Origin: Halomonas binhaiensis
GTDB taxonomy: Bacteria > Pseudomonadota > Gammaproteobacteria > Pseudomonadales > Halomonadaceae
Assembly (NCBI RefSeq): GCF_008329985.2
Contig: NZ_CP038437.2
Coordinates: 2,170,001 to 2,234,000 of the forward strand
Reading direction: 5' to 3'
DNA length: 64,000 nt
The notes beneath the pieces are model-generated. The model worked only from the letters and a program-made list of their open reading frames with translations. It was not told the DNA's origin and did not search any database. Shown here one piece after another: positions 26,711 to 34,680 of the stretch. The translations under genes were made by a program, and so were the position numbers. Numbering within the stretch: the stretch's first letter is position 1; each line of letters opens with the position of its first letter.

Positions 26711-28443
26711 CAACGGCAGAGCAGGACATGGCGACAACGGCTTCCCTGTACCCCCAGCATGAGGCGGCACTGAAGTCGTTGTTCAGAGCCAGACATCGAT
26801 GGGCACGAACGTCGGTGGAAGAACGGCTGGCTATCCTCCAACAGATCAAGGATGCATTGCTTGAGGTGGCCGAAGGCTGGGTGCTGGCAGCGGCCAGGGC
26901 CAAGGGCTTGAGTCCTGACAGCCCTCTGGTAGGTGAAGAATGGTTGGCGGGTCCTGGAGCAATGATGGCCGGGTGCAATGGCTTGATGGACACCTTTGAG
27001 CAATGGGAGAGGAAGGCCTTTCTCATGCGCCTTCCACGACGCACCATGCCAGGCGGTCGCTTGTCGTTGCGTGTGACGCCTGCCAATATCTGGGATCGGC
27101 TACTGTTGTCCGGCGTTTCGGCAGATGTATGGATGCAGCCCGAAGTTACCGAGGCCAATCTGGCGGAGCATGCGGCGTTAGCCTATGACGTGTCGATGGA
27201 GCAGCGCGAGGGTAAGGTGGCCTTGATCCTGGGAGCTGGCAACGTGGCATCCATTGCTCCGCTTGATGTATTCCATAAGCTCTTCGTCGAAAATCAGGTA
27301 TGTCTGCTCAAGCTGAATCCTGTCAACGACTATCTGTTGCCATTCCTTGAAAAGGCGCTGGCAGCGCTGATCGACCGTAATGCATTGCATATCGTCAAGG
27401 GCGATGGTGCTGTAGGCGCCTGGCTGACTGATCATCCGTATGTTGAGGAGATGCATATCACCGGCTCCCAGGCGACTCATGACGCCATCGTATGGGGCAC
27501 AGGCGAGGAAGCCAGGCGTAACCGCAAGGCTGGCACGCCACGCAATCGCAAGCGATTCACCTCGGAGCTGGGTGCTGTGTGCCCGACCATCGTAGTACCC
27601 GGCCCATGGAGCAAGGCAGATATTGCCTTCCAGGCCGAGCAGCTGGCCACTCAGAAACTACAGAACTCGGGTTTCAATTGTGTCGCCTGCCAGGTGCTGG
27701 TCATGCCCCGAGGCTGGGAGCATGGTGCAGAGTTGCTGGAGCAGTTGAAGGCGGTCATGGCGAGTTCGACACGTCCGGCCTATTACCCGGGCGCCGAGGA
27801 TCGACTGGCGGCCTTTCGTGCAACGGCGATCGATCCTGTGGAAGTGGCGCGGGGAGAAGCCCCTCCGCTGATCATGGCCAATACCAGTGACTGTGACGAC
27901 TTCCGTCAGAATGAAGTCTTTGGTCCGGCCATGTCGGTCACGGAGCTTTATGCTTCGGATGCTGAAAGTTATCTGCGCTCGGCAATCGATTATGCCAACC
28001 AGCAGTTACATGGCACCTTGGGCGCCAACATCGTCATCCATCCCAACACCATGGAGGCCATAGGGCGCGATCGTTTCAACGAGCTCATCTGTGAACTGCA
28101 TTATGGCACTATCGCCATCAACACCTGGTCGGGGATAGGTTTCCTGTTGCCAACATGTCCTTGGGGAGCCTTCCCGGGACATACGCTGGAAGATGTACAG
28201 AGTGGTATCGGGGTTGTGCATAACAGTCTGATGCTGGAGAAGACCGAACGCACCATCGTCGAGGCACCGTTTCGGCCATTCCCTCGGACCCTGCTGAGTG
28301 GTCGACCAACATTGCTACCCAGGCCACCATGGTTCATCACCAACCAGCGCCAGGACCGAGTAGCGAAGCTGTTGGTTGATTTTTACCATGCCCCGGGTTG
28401 GTGGAAACTGCCACGATTGTTCTTCCACTCGTTGCTGGGCTAG
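26707..28443 (+). CDS. Atypical aldehyde dehydrogenase-family protein
   Basis: 578 residues, longer than the usual 480-500. It overlaps alkK by ATGA. The ALDH fold is recognisable from catalytic Cys in NSGFNCVACQVLV, general-base Glu in TSELGAVCPTIV, ITGSQATHDAIV and EVFGPAMSV, but the usual PWN and KPSE motifs are replaced (IAPLDVFHK, KLNPVND). The C-terminal 90 residues extend beyond normal ALDHs and end in an aromatic, basic tail. By position it should oxidise the aldehyde made by the AlkJ-like enzyme. An acylating or non-standard activity is possible. Confidence 0.8.
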   Translation: MTTAEQDMATTASLYPQHEAALKSLFRARHRWARTSVEERLAILQQIKDALLEVAEGWVLAAARAKGLSPDSPLVGEEWLAGPGAMMAGCNGLMDTFEQWERKAFLMRLPRRTMPGGRLSLRVTPANIWDRLLLSGVSADVWMQPEVTEANLAEHAALAYDVSMEQREGKVALILGAGNVASIAPLDVFHKLFVENQVCLLKLNPVNDYLLPFLEKALAALIDRNALHIVKGDGAVGAWLTDHPYVEEMHITGSQATHDAIVWGTGEEARRNRKAGTPRNRKRFTSELGAVCPTIVVPGPWSKADIAFQAEQLATQKLQNSGFNCVACQVLVMPRGWEHGAELLEQLKAVMASSTRPAYYPGAEDRLAAFRATAIDPVEVARGEAPPLIMANTSDCDDFRQNEVFGPAMSVTELYASDAESYLRSAIDYANQQLHGTLGANIVIHPNTMEAIGRDRFNELICELHYGTIAINTWSGIGFLLPTCPWGAFPGHTLEDVQSGIGVVHNSLMLEKTERTIVEAPFRPFPRTLLSGRPTLLPRPPWFITNQRQDRVAKLLVDFYHAPGWWKLPRLFFHSLLG

Positions 28444-28514
28444 TTTCGCCACTTCTACATACATATATCGATCTCCATCGGGAGATACGGACAGACAGCA
28501 AAGCAGATGGACAT

Positions 28515-29168
28515 ATGAATCAACAACTGTCGCACCCGGAACCATCGCACTCAGAAACCAAGCTCGAGGAACGCGCACGGCGCAAAGCGGCAAAGCGTGA
28601 GGCAAAGAAGACCGAGATTGCGGTCAGCACTCTGGATGCACTGAAACGTCTGGGATACGCCAATACCACCATGCGCGACATTGCCGAGCACTCCGGCATG
28701 TCGCTGGGCAGCCTGACCTATTACTTTACCGACAAGTCGGAGCTGATCACCTATTGCGTACGTCTTTACAAGGCTGAGTTCATAGGTCGTATCGAGAGTG
28801 CCGTAAGCGGCCATACCATGCCCGACAGGATTCTCGATAGCCTGGCCGCTGAGCTGGCGAGGTCGATCACTGATGACTTATCCACCCATCGGCTGTGGTA
28901 TGACATTCGCAGCCAGGCGATGTTCGACCCGAGCTTTCGTCCAGTGGTGGCGGAGATCGAGGACAAACTCAAGCAAACGTTGGGCGCTGCACTACGGGCG
29001 GCAGGCATGAAAGGGGAGAAAGGTCTGCCATTGGGGTATGCCATGCTCGACGGTGTCTTTCGCTTGCTGCTGCAGAATACATCAGCCGATCATCAGCCCT
29101 GCGATGAGTTGAAACGTCAGTTTCGAATGGCGCTGGAAGGTATTGTCCAGATGACACACTCGTCCTGA
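28515..29168 (+). CDS. TetR-family transcriptional regulator
   Basis: 217 residues from ATG 28515 (MNQQLSHPEPSH). Upstream in-frame codons extend into the ALDH gap and look spurious. A basic linker (ARRKAAKREAKK) precedes the helix-turn-helix TTMRDIAEHSGMSLGSLTYYF at about 50-70. The C-terminal domain carries LWYDIRSQAMFDP. It is the last gene of the alkJ-alkK-ALDH run, 71 bases after the ALDH, and is the probable regulator of the cluster, acting on the 23199-23420 region. Confidence 0.9.
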   Translation: MNQQLSHPEPSHSETKLEERARRKAAKREAKKTEIAVSTLDALKRLGYANTTMRDIAEHSGMSLGSLTYYFTDKSELITYCVRLYKAEFIGRIESAVSGHTMPDRILDSLAAELARSITDDLSTHRLWYDIRSQAMFDPSFRPVVAEIEDKLKQTLGAALRAAGMKGEKGLPLGYAMLDGVFRLLLQNTSADHQPCDELKRQFRMALEGIVQMTHSS

Positions 29169-29346
29169 TCCGCGACTTTCTTGTGGAGAATCCGACTTGT
29201 AAAGAGTCCGACCTTGAGATTCTCCGTTGCTCGGGAGCGACCTGGCGAGAACTGCAACCGATCGTTATTGCCATGGGGTGAGCGCTCGACGGGACGACGC
29301 CAGGATTCTGTGAGGGTATAATTGATGCAACGATTCCGGAGGCATC

Positions 29347-29775
29347 ATGACCAGCATTACCACTGCAGAACAAGCTCAGCAGGAACTGCTCGAAGAGTTC
29401 CAACTGTTCGACAACTGGATGGACCGCTATCAGTACATCATTGATATGGGCAAGGCATTGCCGTCCTTTCCTGACGACTGGAAACTGGATGAACTGAAAA
29501 TTCAGGGGTGCCAGTCGAATGTCTGGATGCGCCACGAGCGTCGTGGTGATGCTCTGCACTTCGATGCCATCTCTGATGCTGCCATCGTATCTGGGCTCAT
29601 CGCGGTACTGATGCGTATCTACAATGACCGCATGCCGTCGGATATTGTCGCTACCAGCCCCCACTTCCTCAAGGACCTGGGACTGGACAAGCATCTCTCG
29701 CCTACGCGCAGCAATGGCCTCAACAGCATGCTGGAGCGCATCTATCAGGTCGCCCATCAGGAAGCAGCGGCATAA
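29347..29775 (+). CDS. sufE: SufE-family cysteine desulfurase activator
   Basis: 142 residues. SufE accepts persulfide sulfur from a cysteine desulfurase for Fe-S assembly. The acceptor cysteine is in IQGCQSNVWM, and the family features LDNWMDRYQYIIDMGK-like N-terminus and FLKDLGLDKHLSPTRSNGL are present. No suf operon adjoins, so this is a solitary copy (it could be CsdE in function). GGAGG precedes ATG 29347. Three 14-16 bp repeats follow its stop codon. Confidence 0.93.
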   Translation: MTSITTAEQAQQELLEEFQLFDNWMDRYQYIIDMGKALPSFPDDWKLDELKIQGCQSNVWMRHERRGDALHFDAISDAAIVSGLIAVLMRIYNDRMPSDIVATSPHFLKDLGLDKHLSPTRSNGLNSMLERIYQVAHQEAAA

Positions 29776-29819
29776 CCTGAAATAGATGACCTGAATATAG
29801 ATGGCCCGAATATAGATAG
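29775..29819 (+). repeat. Three tandem 14-16 bp repeats after the sufE stop
   Basis: ACCTGAAATAGATG (29775-29788), ACCTGAATATAGATG (29789-29803) and GCCCGAATATAGATAG (29804-29819), starting at the last base of the stop codon. Confidence 0.85.
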
Positions 29820-29852
29820 GACTGAGCATGCGGGGTAACCCGGACAGGAGGA

Positions 29853-30425
29853 ATGAACGTGGTGGGTGGTGTTGACACAGCCTCTGGTCATCAACCTCTT
29901 CTGGTGCGTGATGCCAATGATTCAGACATGGCTACGGTGCAGAGCATCTATGCGCACCATGTCCTGCATGGGCTGGCCACTTTCGAGGAAGTCCCTCCTG
30001 CTGTCGATGAACTGATGGCACGGCGCAAGGTCATTCTCGACGCAGGGTTGCCATTCCTGGTGGCAGAGCATTGTGGCGACATCGTCGGCTATGCCTATGC
30101 AGCAAGCTACCGACCGCGTGCAGCCTACCGGTTCAGTGTCGAGAATTCTGTGTATGTTGCCGAAGGTTGTGGTGGCAATGGCGTCGGTAGTGCTCTGCTG
30201 GAAGCGTTGATCAAACGCTGCGAAAAGGGGCCGTGGCGGCAGATGCTGGCAGTGATCGGCAACAGTGAGAACGCGGCATCCATTGCATTGCACCAGCGAA
30301 TGGGGTTCGCGATGACTGGGACATTTAGTGCTGTTGGCTTCAAGCATGGCCGGTGGGTGGATACCGTCCTGATGCAGCGCGCCCTGGGTAAAGGGGCTGA
30401 GTCACGTCCCGATGTTTCTTCCTAG
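29853..30425 (+). CDS. GNAT acetyltransferase, phosphinothricin-acetyltransferase-like
   Basis: 190 residues. GNAT fold of the Pat/Bar-like group: VRDANDSDMATVQSIYAHHV, GYAYAASYRPRAAYRFSVENSVYV, acetyl-CoA loop CGGNGVGSALLEAL and the MGF motif HQRMGFAMTG. It likely N-acetylates an amino-acid-like compound (phosphinothricin, methionine sulfoximine or related). AGGAGG lies only about one base before ATG 29853, so initiation at GTG 29859 or 29862 is better spaced. It is convergent with yidD, 5 bases apart. Confidence 0.88.
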   Translation: MNVVGGVDTASGHQPLLVRDANDSDMATVQSIYAHHVLHGLATFEEVPPAVDELMARRKVILDAGLPFLVAEHCGDIVGYAYAASYRPRAAYRFSVENSVYVAEGCGGNGVGSALLEALIKRCEKGPWRQMLAVIGNSENAASIALHQRMGFAMTGTFSAVGFKHGRWVDTVLMQRALGKGAESRPDVSS

Positions 30426-30430
30426 GTTAT

Positions 30431-30844
30431 TTATCCTTGGGATTGAGAGCTTCTGCCGGATTGGAAGCTTCTGTCGGATTGCTGATGTGGTACAGGAGTG
30501 GCCGAGGGAGCAATGGGACGAAACTGTGCATCTAGCTCCGGGTCTTCCTGACACATGGTCTCGCTCGGCCCGCCGGGCACCGGGTCTATACCACTGCCTC
30601 CGCCAGGGCGGCAGCGCATGATGCGCTTGAAGGTCAGCCAGCCACCCTTGAGTGGCCCATGCACCTGGATGGCCTCCTTGCCGTAATGAGAACAGCTTGG
30701 CCAGTAGCGGCAACGAGGTCCGAGAATGGGGCTGAGCAATAGCTGATAGGCTTTGATCAACACCACGGCAGGCAGGGCGAGACAGCGCCGCAGCAGGGAG
30801 GCCTGCGCGCCGGAAGCGGCATCTTTTCTTTTCTCGTTGCACAT
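30431..30844 (-). CDS. yidD: YidD-family membrane protein insertion efficiency factor
   Basis: 137 residues. The YidD core (about 20-85) is clear: [40 protein letters not shown] then RCRPGG, with an N-terminal amphipathic stretch for membrane attachment. YidD normally sits between rnpA and yidC near the origin. Here it is alone near the terminus. Normal YidD is 70-90 residues. The extra C-terminus is polar, low-complexity sequence ending in 18-bp repeats ([16 protein letters not shown]). Confidence 0.92.
   Translation of the reverse strand: MCNEKRKDAASGAQASLLRRCLALPAVVLIKAYQLLLSPILGPRCRYWPSCSHYGKEAIQVHGPLKGGWLTFKRIMRCRPGGGSGIDPVPGGPSETMCQEDPELDAQFRPIAPSATPVPHQQSDRSFQSGRSSQSQG
30440..30481 (-). 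repeat. In-frame 18-bp repeats in the yidD C-terminus
   Basis: CAATCC begins three units spaced exactly 18 bp (30476-30481, 30458-30463 and 30440-30445 on the minus strand). They encode [12 protein letters not shown] and QSQG followed by the stop. The repeat period is a multiple of 3, so the frame is kept. Confidence 0.88.
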
Positions 30845-30973
30845 GGTGTTGTCCTCGCTGGCTTCAGGCCCTGATAAGCCCGAGTTGCCAGTCAGTTCCT
30901 GGGCGCTTGTTGCTCGGAAGCTTCACCCTCGAAAACCAGCCCCTTGAAAACGGTGGTCTTGAATGTCTGGTTC

Positions 30974-31048
30974 TTTGAGACCTGGCTCCTTGAAACCTGG
31001 CTCCTTGAAACCTAGCTCTTTGAAACTTGGCTCTTTGAAACCTGGCTC
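30974..31048. repeat. Five-unit 15-bp minisatellite covering the hisI 3' end
   Basis: Units of the form CTTGAAACCTGGCTC at 30974-30988, 30989-31003, 31004-31018, 31019-31033 and 31034-31048, with decayed units further left to about 30930. On the hisI strand each unit reads GAGCCAGGTTTCAAA, five codons long. The unit at 31004-31018 carries CAG to TAG, which creates the hisI stop. Confidence 0.93.
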
Positions 31049-31485
31049 TTGGTAGAATAGAGCGTATCAGGATCAATCAGCGGCGAGCTGGTAATGCGAG
31101 CCTGATTCCCCTCCAGGCCGACATAGAAGCAGCTCTTGCGTCCAGTGTGGCAAGCAGGGCCTGTTTGATCGACCTGCAGCAACAGGGTATCCCCATCACA
31201 GTCCAGGGCGGCGCTCTTCAAATGCTGCTGCTGCCCTGAGGATTCCCCTTTTCGCCACAGCTTCTGGCGCGAACGTGAATAGTAGCAGACACGGCCAGTA
31301 TTCAAGGTTTCTTCCAGCGCCTCGCGATTCATCCAGGCCATCATCAGTATTTCTCCGCTGTCATGCTGCTGAGCAATGGCGGGCAATAGCCCATCACCAT
31401 TGAAGCGGATGGCATCCAGAACTTCACTAATGGGGAGGAGAGTGTCGGGGGCGGCGCGTTCAAGACGCTTGAATGTGTCACTCAT
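31012..31485 (-). CDS. hisI: Phosphoribosyl-AMP cyclohydrolase HisI
   Basis: Opens the adenine ring of phosphoribosyl-AMP, step 3 of histidine synthesis. 157 residues. Motifs are MMAWMNREALEETL, GRVCYYSRSRQKLWRKGESSG and the zinc cysteines in ALDCDGD and GPACHTGRKSCFY. The C-terminus KSQVSKSQVSKS is encoded by 15-bp repeats rather than by conserved family sequence, so array changes would alter the tail length. It stands apart from other his genes. hisE is not fused and not adjacent. Confidence 0.94.
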   Translation of the reverse strand: MSDTFKRLERAAPDTLLPISEVLDAIRFNGDGLLPAIAQQHDSGEILMMAWMNREALEETLNTGRVCYYSRSRQKLWRKGESSGQQQHLKSAALDCDGDTLLLQVDQTGPACHTGRKSCFYVGLEGNQARITSSPLIDPDTLYSTKSQVSKSQVSKS

Positions 31486-31543
31486 GACTAGGGTCCAGTA
31501 AAAAGGGGCTTTTTATGTCGCTAACGCAGAGGGCTTTTTTTAT

Positions 31544-31598
31544 CGCTGAAGGCTCTTTCTAGCGCTGAAGGCTCTTTGTCGCTAACGCTGAAGGCTCT
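31544..31598 (-). repeat. Three copies of the zur 3' end, each with a stop codon
   Basis: On the minus strand the 13-mer AGAGCCTTCAGCG occurs at 31586-31598 (the end of zur), 31563-31575 and 31544-31556. It is followed by TTAG, CTAG and ATAA respectively. All three therefore read Ser-Leu-Gln-Arg-stop, with CGT, CGC or CGA for Arg. A more decayed copy lies near 31525. Spacings of 23 and 19 bp are out of frame. Confidence 0.92.
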
Positions 31599-32028
31599 GA
31601 CGACAATCCTGGCACAAACCAAGCAACTCAATGGTCTGGCGCTGGACCTGGAAGCCTAGTTCATGGGCCCGGGATGCCAGTTGATCGTTGATCTCGTCCA
31701 GGTGCAGTTCTTCGACTCTGCCGCAGTCGCGGCAGATCAGCAGTTGAAAGCGATGTGTATGCTCTGGACAGTGGCAGGCGACATAAGCATTGAGTGATTC
31801 AATGCGATGCACCAGCCCCTGGTCAATCAGGAACTCCAGTGCGCGGTACACCGTTGGAGGACGGGCCGCGGCATGTTCGGTGGCAAGCCGATCCAGCAGG
31901 TCGTAGGCTTTCAGGCCTCCGCTGGTGTCTGCGATCAGTTCGAGCACGCGGCGCCGAATCGGAGTGAAACGGACACCACGGCGTGCACAATGCTGTTCAG
32001 CCTGGTGGAGCAATGCTGTATCGGTCAT
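31582..32028 (-). CDS. zur: Zinc uptake regulator Zur (Fur family)
   Basis: 148 residues. Winged helix with VRFTPIRRRVLELI and RPPTVYRALEFLIDQGLVHRI, metal-site residues CHCPEHTHRFQ, and structural-zinc cysteine pairs CRDC and CQDC. These features fit Zur rather than Fur: two CxxC pairs and no HHDH cluster. It represses zinc uptake when zinc is sufficient. No znuABC lies adjacent. The 3' end is duplicated downstream. Confidence 0.92.
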   Translation of the reverse strand: MTDTALLHQAEQHCARRGVRFTPIRRRVLELIADTSGGLKAYDLLDRLATEHAAARPPTVYRALEFLIDQGLVHRIESLNAYVACHCPEHTHRFQLLICRDCGRVEELHLDEINDQLASRAHELGFQVQRQTIELLGLCQDCRQSLQR

Positions 32029-32092
32029 GTTGTCCAGGTATCGATTCTCGAATCACCAGTCTACGCTGCTGCCGCGGTGCGGGCCAGCAGGC

Positions 32093-33079
32093 TTAGACAG
32101 CGGCAGGAACATCCGTTTCCACCTGTAGCTCACCCTGGCGGGCGAAATGCTGCTGGGAGAATGCCACCCGTTCTTCGACAGGGACACCTTCCGGCTGACG
32201 CTCGATCAGGTCCAGGCGGCTACGCAGCCCTTCACCATTGGCCATCTGGATGGCCAGGCCCGGGCGCGCATTGAGCTCGAGCAGCATGGGGCCATGATCA
32301 CGATCGAGGACCATGTCGGTTCCCAGATAGCCGAGCCCTGTCATTTCATAGCACCCCGAGGCCAGCTCCAGCAGTTTGGTCCAGCCGTTGATGCGCAGGC
32401 TGGAAAGTTCGTGCCCGGTATCCGGATGATCCGTACGTGAACGATCGAACTGTACTCCACGAACGGCACGTCCACTGGCGATATCGATGCCAACCCCGAC
32501 TGCGCCCTGGTGGAGGTTGGCCTTGCCGTCCGAGGCCGCAGTGGACAGACGCATCATGGCCATTACCGGGTAGCCCTTGAAGACGATGACGCGAATGTCC
32601 GGCACGCCTTCATAAGTGTATTCGGCGAAACTGGTATCGAAGTTGATCAGCGCCTCGACAAGAGCAACGTCCGGAGAGCCGCCAAGGGAGTACAAGCCGG
32701 ACAGGATGTTCGAGACATGGCGTTCCACATCTTCGATATCCAGTTCGGCCCCGCTGGGCTTGAGGAAGTGCTTGCCAACGACCTTCTCGATCACCAGGAT
32801 GCCCTTGCCGCCGCTCCCCTTGGCGGGCTTGATCACAAAGCCGTTGTGGCCGGCAAGCATCTCGGCAATATGCTGGACACCAAACTGAGTGGTGACAGTG
32901 CCAATCAGTCCCGGCGTAGTAATGCCGTACTCTTGAGCCAGCAATTTGGTCTTTAGCTTGTCATCAACCAGAGGATACAGCCTGCGGTCGTTGTAGCGAC
33001 CGATGTAGCGGATGTTCCTTCGGTTCATGCCAATGATGCCCTTGGCCTTCAGCTTGCTTGGGCTGGTCCAGTTACGCAT
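32093..33079 (-). CDS. RimK-like ATP-grasp amino-acid ligase
   Basis: 328 residues from ATG 33079 (MRNWTSPSKLKAKGIIGMNRRN). ATP-grasp features: FVIKPAKGSGGKGILVIE nucleotide loop, DIRVIVFKGYPVMAMMRL and the metal-binding C-terminal LLELNARPGLAIQMAN. The family is annotated alpha-L-glutamate-ligase-like, related to RimK which adds glutamates to ribosomal protein S6. Here it is the third gene of a minus-strand operon with a 7TM/inactive-transglutaminase protein and a retropepsin-like lipoprotein. Its acceptor is unknown. The gap to the upstream gene is 25 bases. Confidence 0.92.
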   Translation of the reverse strand: MRNWTSPSKLKAKGIIGMNRRNIRYIGRYNDRRLYPLVDDKLKTKLLAQEYGITTPGLIGTVTTQFGVQHIAEMLAGHNGFVIKPAKGSGGKGILVIEKVVGKHFLKPSGAELDIEDVERHVSNILSGLYSLGGSPDVALVEALINFDTSFAEYTYEGVPDIRVIVFKGYPVMAMMRLSTAASDGKANLHQGAVGVGIDIASGRAVRGVQFDRSRTDHPDTGHELSSLRINGWTKLLELASGCYEMTGLGYLGTDMVLDRDHGPMLLELNARPGLAIQMANGEGLRSRLDLIERQPEGVPVEERVAFSQQHFARQGELQVETDVPAAV

Positions 33080-33104
33080 GGCCTGGTCCTCCGTGACACA
33101 TGAC

Positions 33105-34619
33105 TTAGTCCTCCGTGACCGGCTTGAAGCGTCGCAGCTCCAGCAGGCGGTAACCGGTGTAGTTGCCAAGCAGCAGGATCATTGCCATAAGGATCAACTG
33201 AACCCCGAGGAAATTGAAGGTGATATGGCGGATCCAGGGGTTGTTCATCGCCAGGTAGGCCAGAACAGCAGTGATCAGGCTACCGCCACCCTGCTTGAGC
33301 ACTTCCTTGGGGCCTTCTTCCTCCCACAGGATCGACATCCGCTCGATGGTCCAGGAAAGAATGATCATCGGGAAGAAGGTGATGGTCAGGCCGGCATTGA
33401 GGCCCATGCGGTAGGACACTACCGTGAAGATCGAGATGATCGCGATGACGGTTATGATCACCGCCGTGACGCGTGCCACCAGAAGTAGATTGAGATGGGA
33501 AAGATAACTTCGGATCACCAGGCCGGTGGCGACTACCAGCAGGAAGCCCACCAGGCCTGTCAGCAGCGAGGTCTGGATGAAGGCCAGGGCAATCAGTACG
33601 GGCATGAAGGTACCCGAGGTCTTGAGGCCGACCAGCACCCGCAGGAGCACCACCACCAGAGCGCCGATGGGGATCAGTAGAATGGTCTGGAACAACGCCT
33701 GCTCTTCCAGCGGCAGGCTATGAATGGAGAAGTTCAGCAGGGTGTCATTGTCTTCGGCCAGCTGGCTGCGTACAGCGGCGGCAGCCGGCTGGTTGCGGGA
33801 CAGCATGGAGAAGGAAATACGAGAATTGCTGCCGCCTTCGACTTCAAGCACGGCCTGTCCGGCATTTTCCCACATCAACAGGTTGTCAGGGCGCCCCTGG
33901 ACTCCGGTGGTCGGGTCGAACAGCATCTGCCGGCCATCATCATAGATCTGCAACCATGAGGTCAGGCTCTGGCGACGACGGCCATCTTCCAGCATCAGAC
34001 CACTGACTTCCTGGGCAGGCACGCCAGCCTGGTTGAGCAAACGTACCAGCAGAGGGACACGGTCGAACTGGGTCAGCAACAGGCGAGCATTTTCTCCCTG
34101 GCGCTCGTCTGTGAATTCGGAGATCAACTCGCGAGTGAAGGTGGAAGCATCCGAAGAGTGGGACCAGGCATCGGAGATGACCTGCTCGGCAGCGGTGTCA
34201 TAGGGGCGTTCCCAGGCCACTTCCTGAAGTTTCGTGACAGCAGGTGCTTCTGACGCCTTGCGCAGGTCATCAGTGACCAGCACCTGGGCGCTGTAGTACA
34301 GGCGCTGGTCGCCGGTGGCCTCACGCGTAGACCATTCGGCACGACGGGCGCCTGCTTCCTGCAGGAAGGACAGTCCATAACCGGGTGAGGCCGTGTGTTC
34401 GGTCAGAACACGAAAACCAGGTTGCGATGAAGGCAATGCCATATCCACCTTGGCCGGACCGCCATTGCCATCAAAAATTACCTGGGCCTCGATTTCCCAT
34501 ACCTGGCGCTGTTCACCTGGTGTCCAGGGAACTTCGAATTGCACATGCCGATGAATGCTCATGGCAATGCCCGCCACCATCAACAGGGCGACGATCAGAT
34601 AAAAGGGGAGTCTGGACAT
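33105..34619 (-). CDS. Inactive transglutaminase fused to seven transmembrane helices (UUP1-like)
   Basis: 504 residues. One N-terminal membrane anchor (MSRLPFYLIVALLMVAGIAMS), a periplasmic region with a degenerate transglutaminase-like domain (about 150-260: LLVRLLNQAGVPAQEVSGL, TSWLQIYDDGRQMLFDPTTG, lacking an obvious catalytic Cys), then about seven hydrophobic helices from residue 315 on. Such proteins regularly occur with RimK-like ATP-grasp and retropepsin-like genes. A sensor or transport role for ligated peptides has been proposed in comparative genomics but not established here. Confidence 0.9.
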   Translation of the reverse strand: MSRLPFYLIVALLMVAGIAMSIHRHVQFEVPWTPGEQRQVWEIEAQVIFDGNGGPAKVDMALPSSQPGFRVLTEHTASPGYGLSFLQEAGARRAEWSTREATGDQRLYYSAQVLVTDDLRKASEAPAVTKLQEVAWERPYDTAAEQVISDAWSHSSDASTFTRELISEFTDERQGENARLLLTQFDRVPLLVRLLNQAGVPAQEVSGLMLEDGRRRQSLTSWLQIYDDGRQMLFDPTTGVQGRPDNLLMWENAGQAVLEVEGGSNSRISFSMLSRNQPAAAAVRSQLAEDNDTLLNFSIHSLPLEEQALFQTILLIPIGALVVVLLRVLVGLKTSGTFMPVLIALAFIQTSLLTGLVGFLLVVATGLVIRSYLSHLNLLLVARVTAVIITVIAIISIFTVVSYRMGLNAGLTITFFPMIILSWTIERMSILWEEEGPKEVLKQGGGSLITAVLAYLAMNNPWIRHITFNFLGVQLILMAMILLLGNYTGYRLLELRRFKPVTED

Positions 34620-34642
34620 GATTCTTCCTTGCTAGGGACGTA

Positions 34643-34666
34643 ATGCCGGGATGAGAGACCCGGCAT
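34643..34666. other. Intercistronic hairpin in the ATP-grasp operon
   Basis: ATGCCGGG and CCCGGCAT arms around ATGAGAGA, in the 61-base gap between the protease and 7TM genes. There is no T tract on the minus strand, so partial attenuation or mRNA stabilisation is more likely than full termination. Confidence 0.55.
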
Positions 34667-34680
34667 ACTGGCATTGGGTC

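Noticed and set aside
30864..31076. A 70-codon frame with ARFQ/AKFQ repeats
   Set aside because: It is an alternative-frame reading of the 15-bp minisatellite at the hisI end. It looks like a pentapeptide-repeat-like fragment only because the DNA repeats every five codons.
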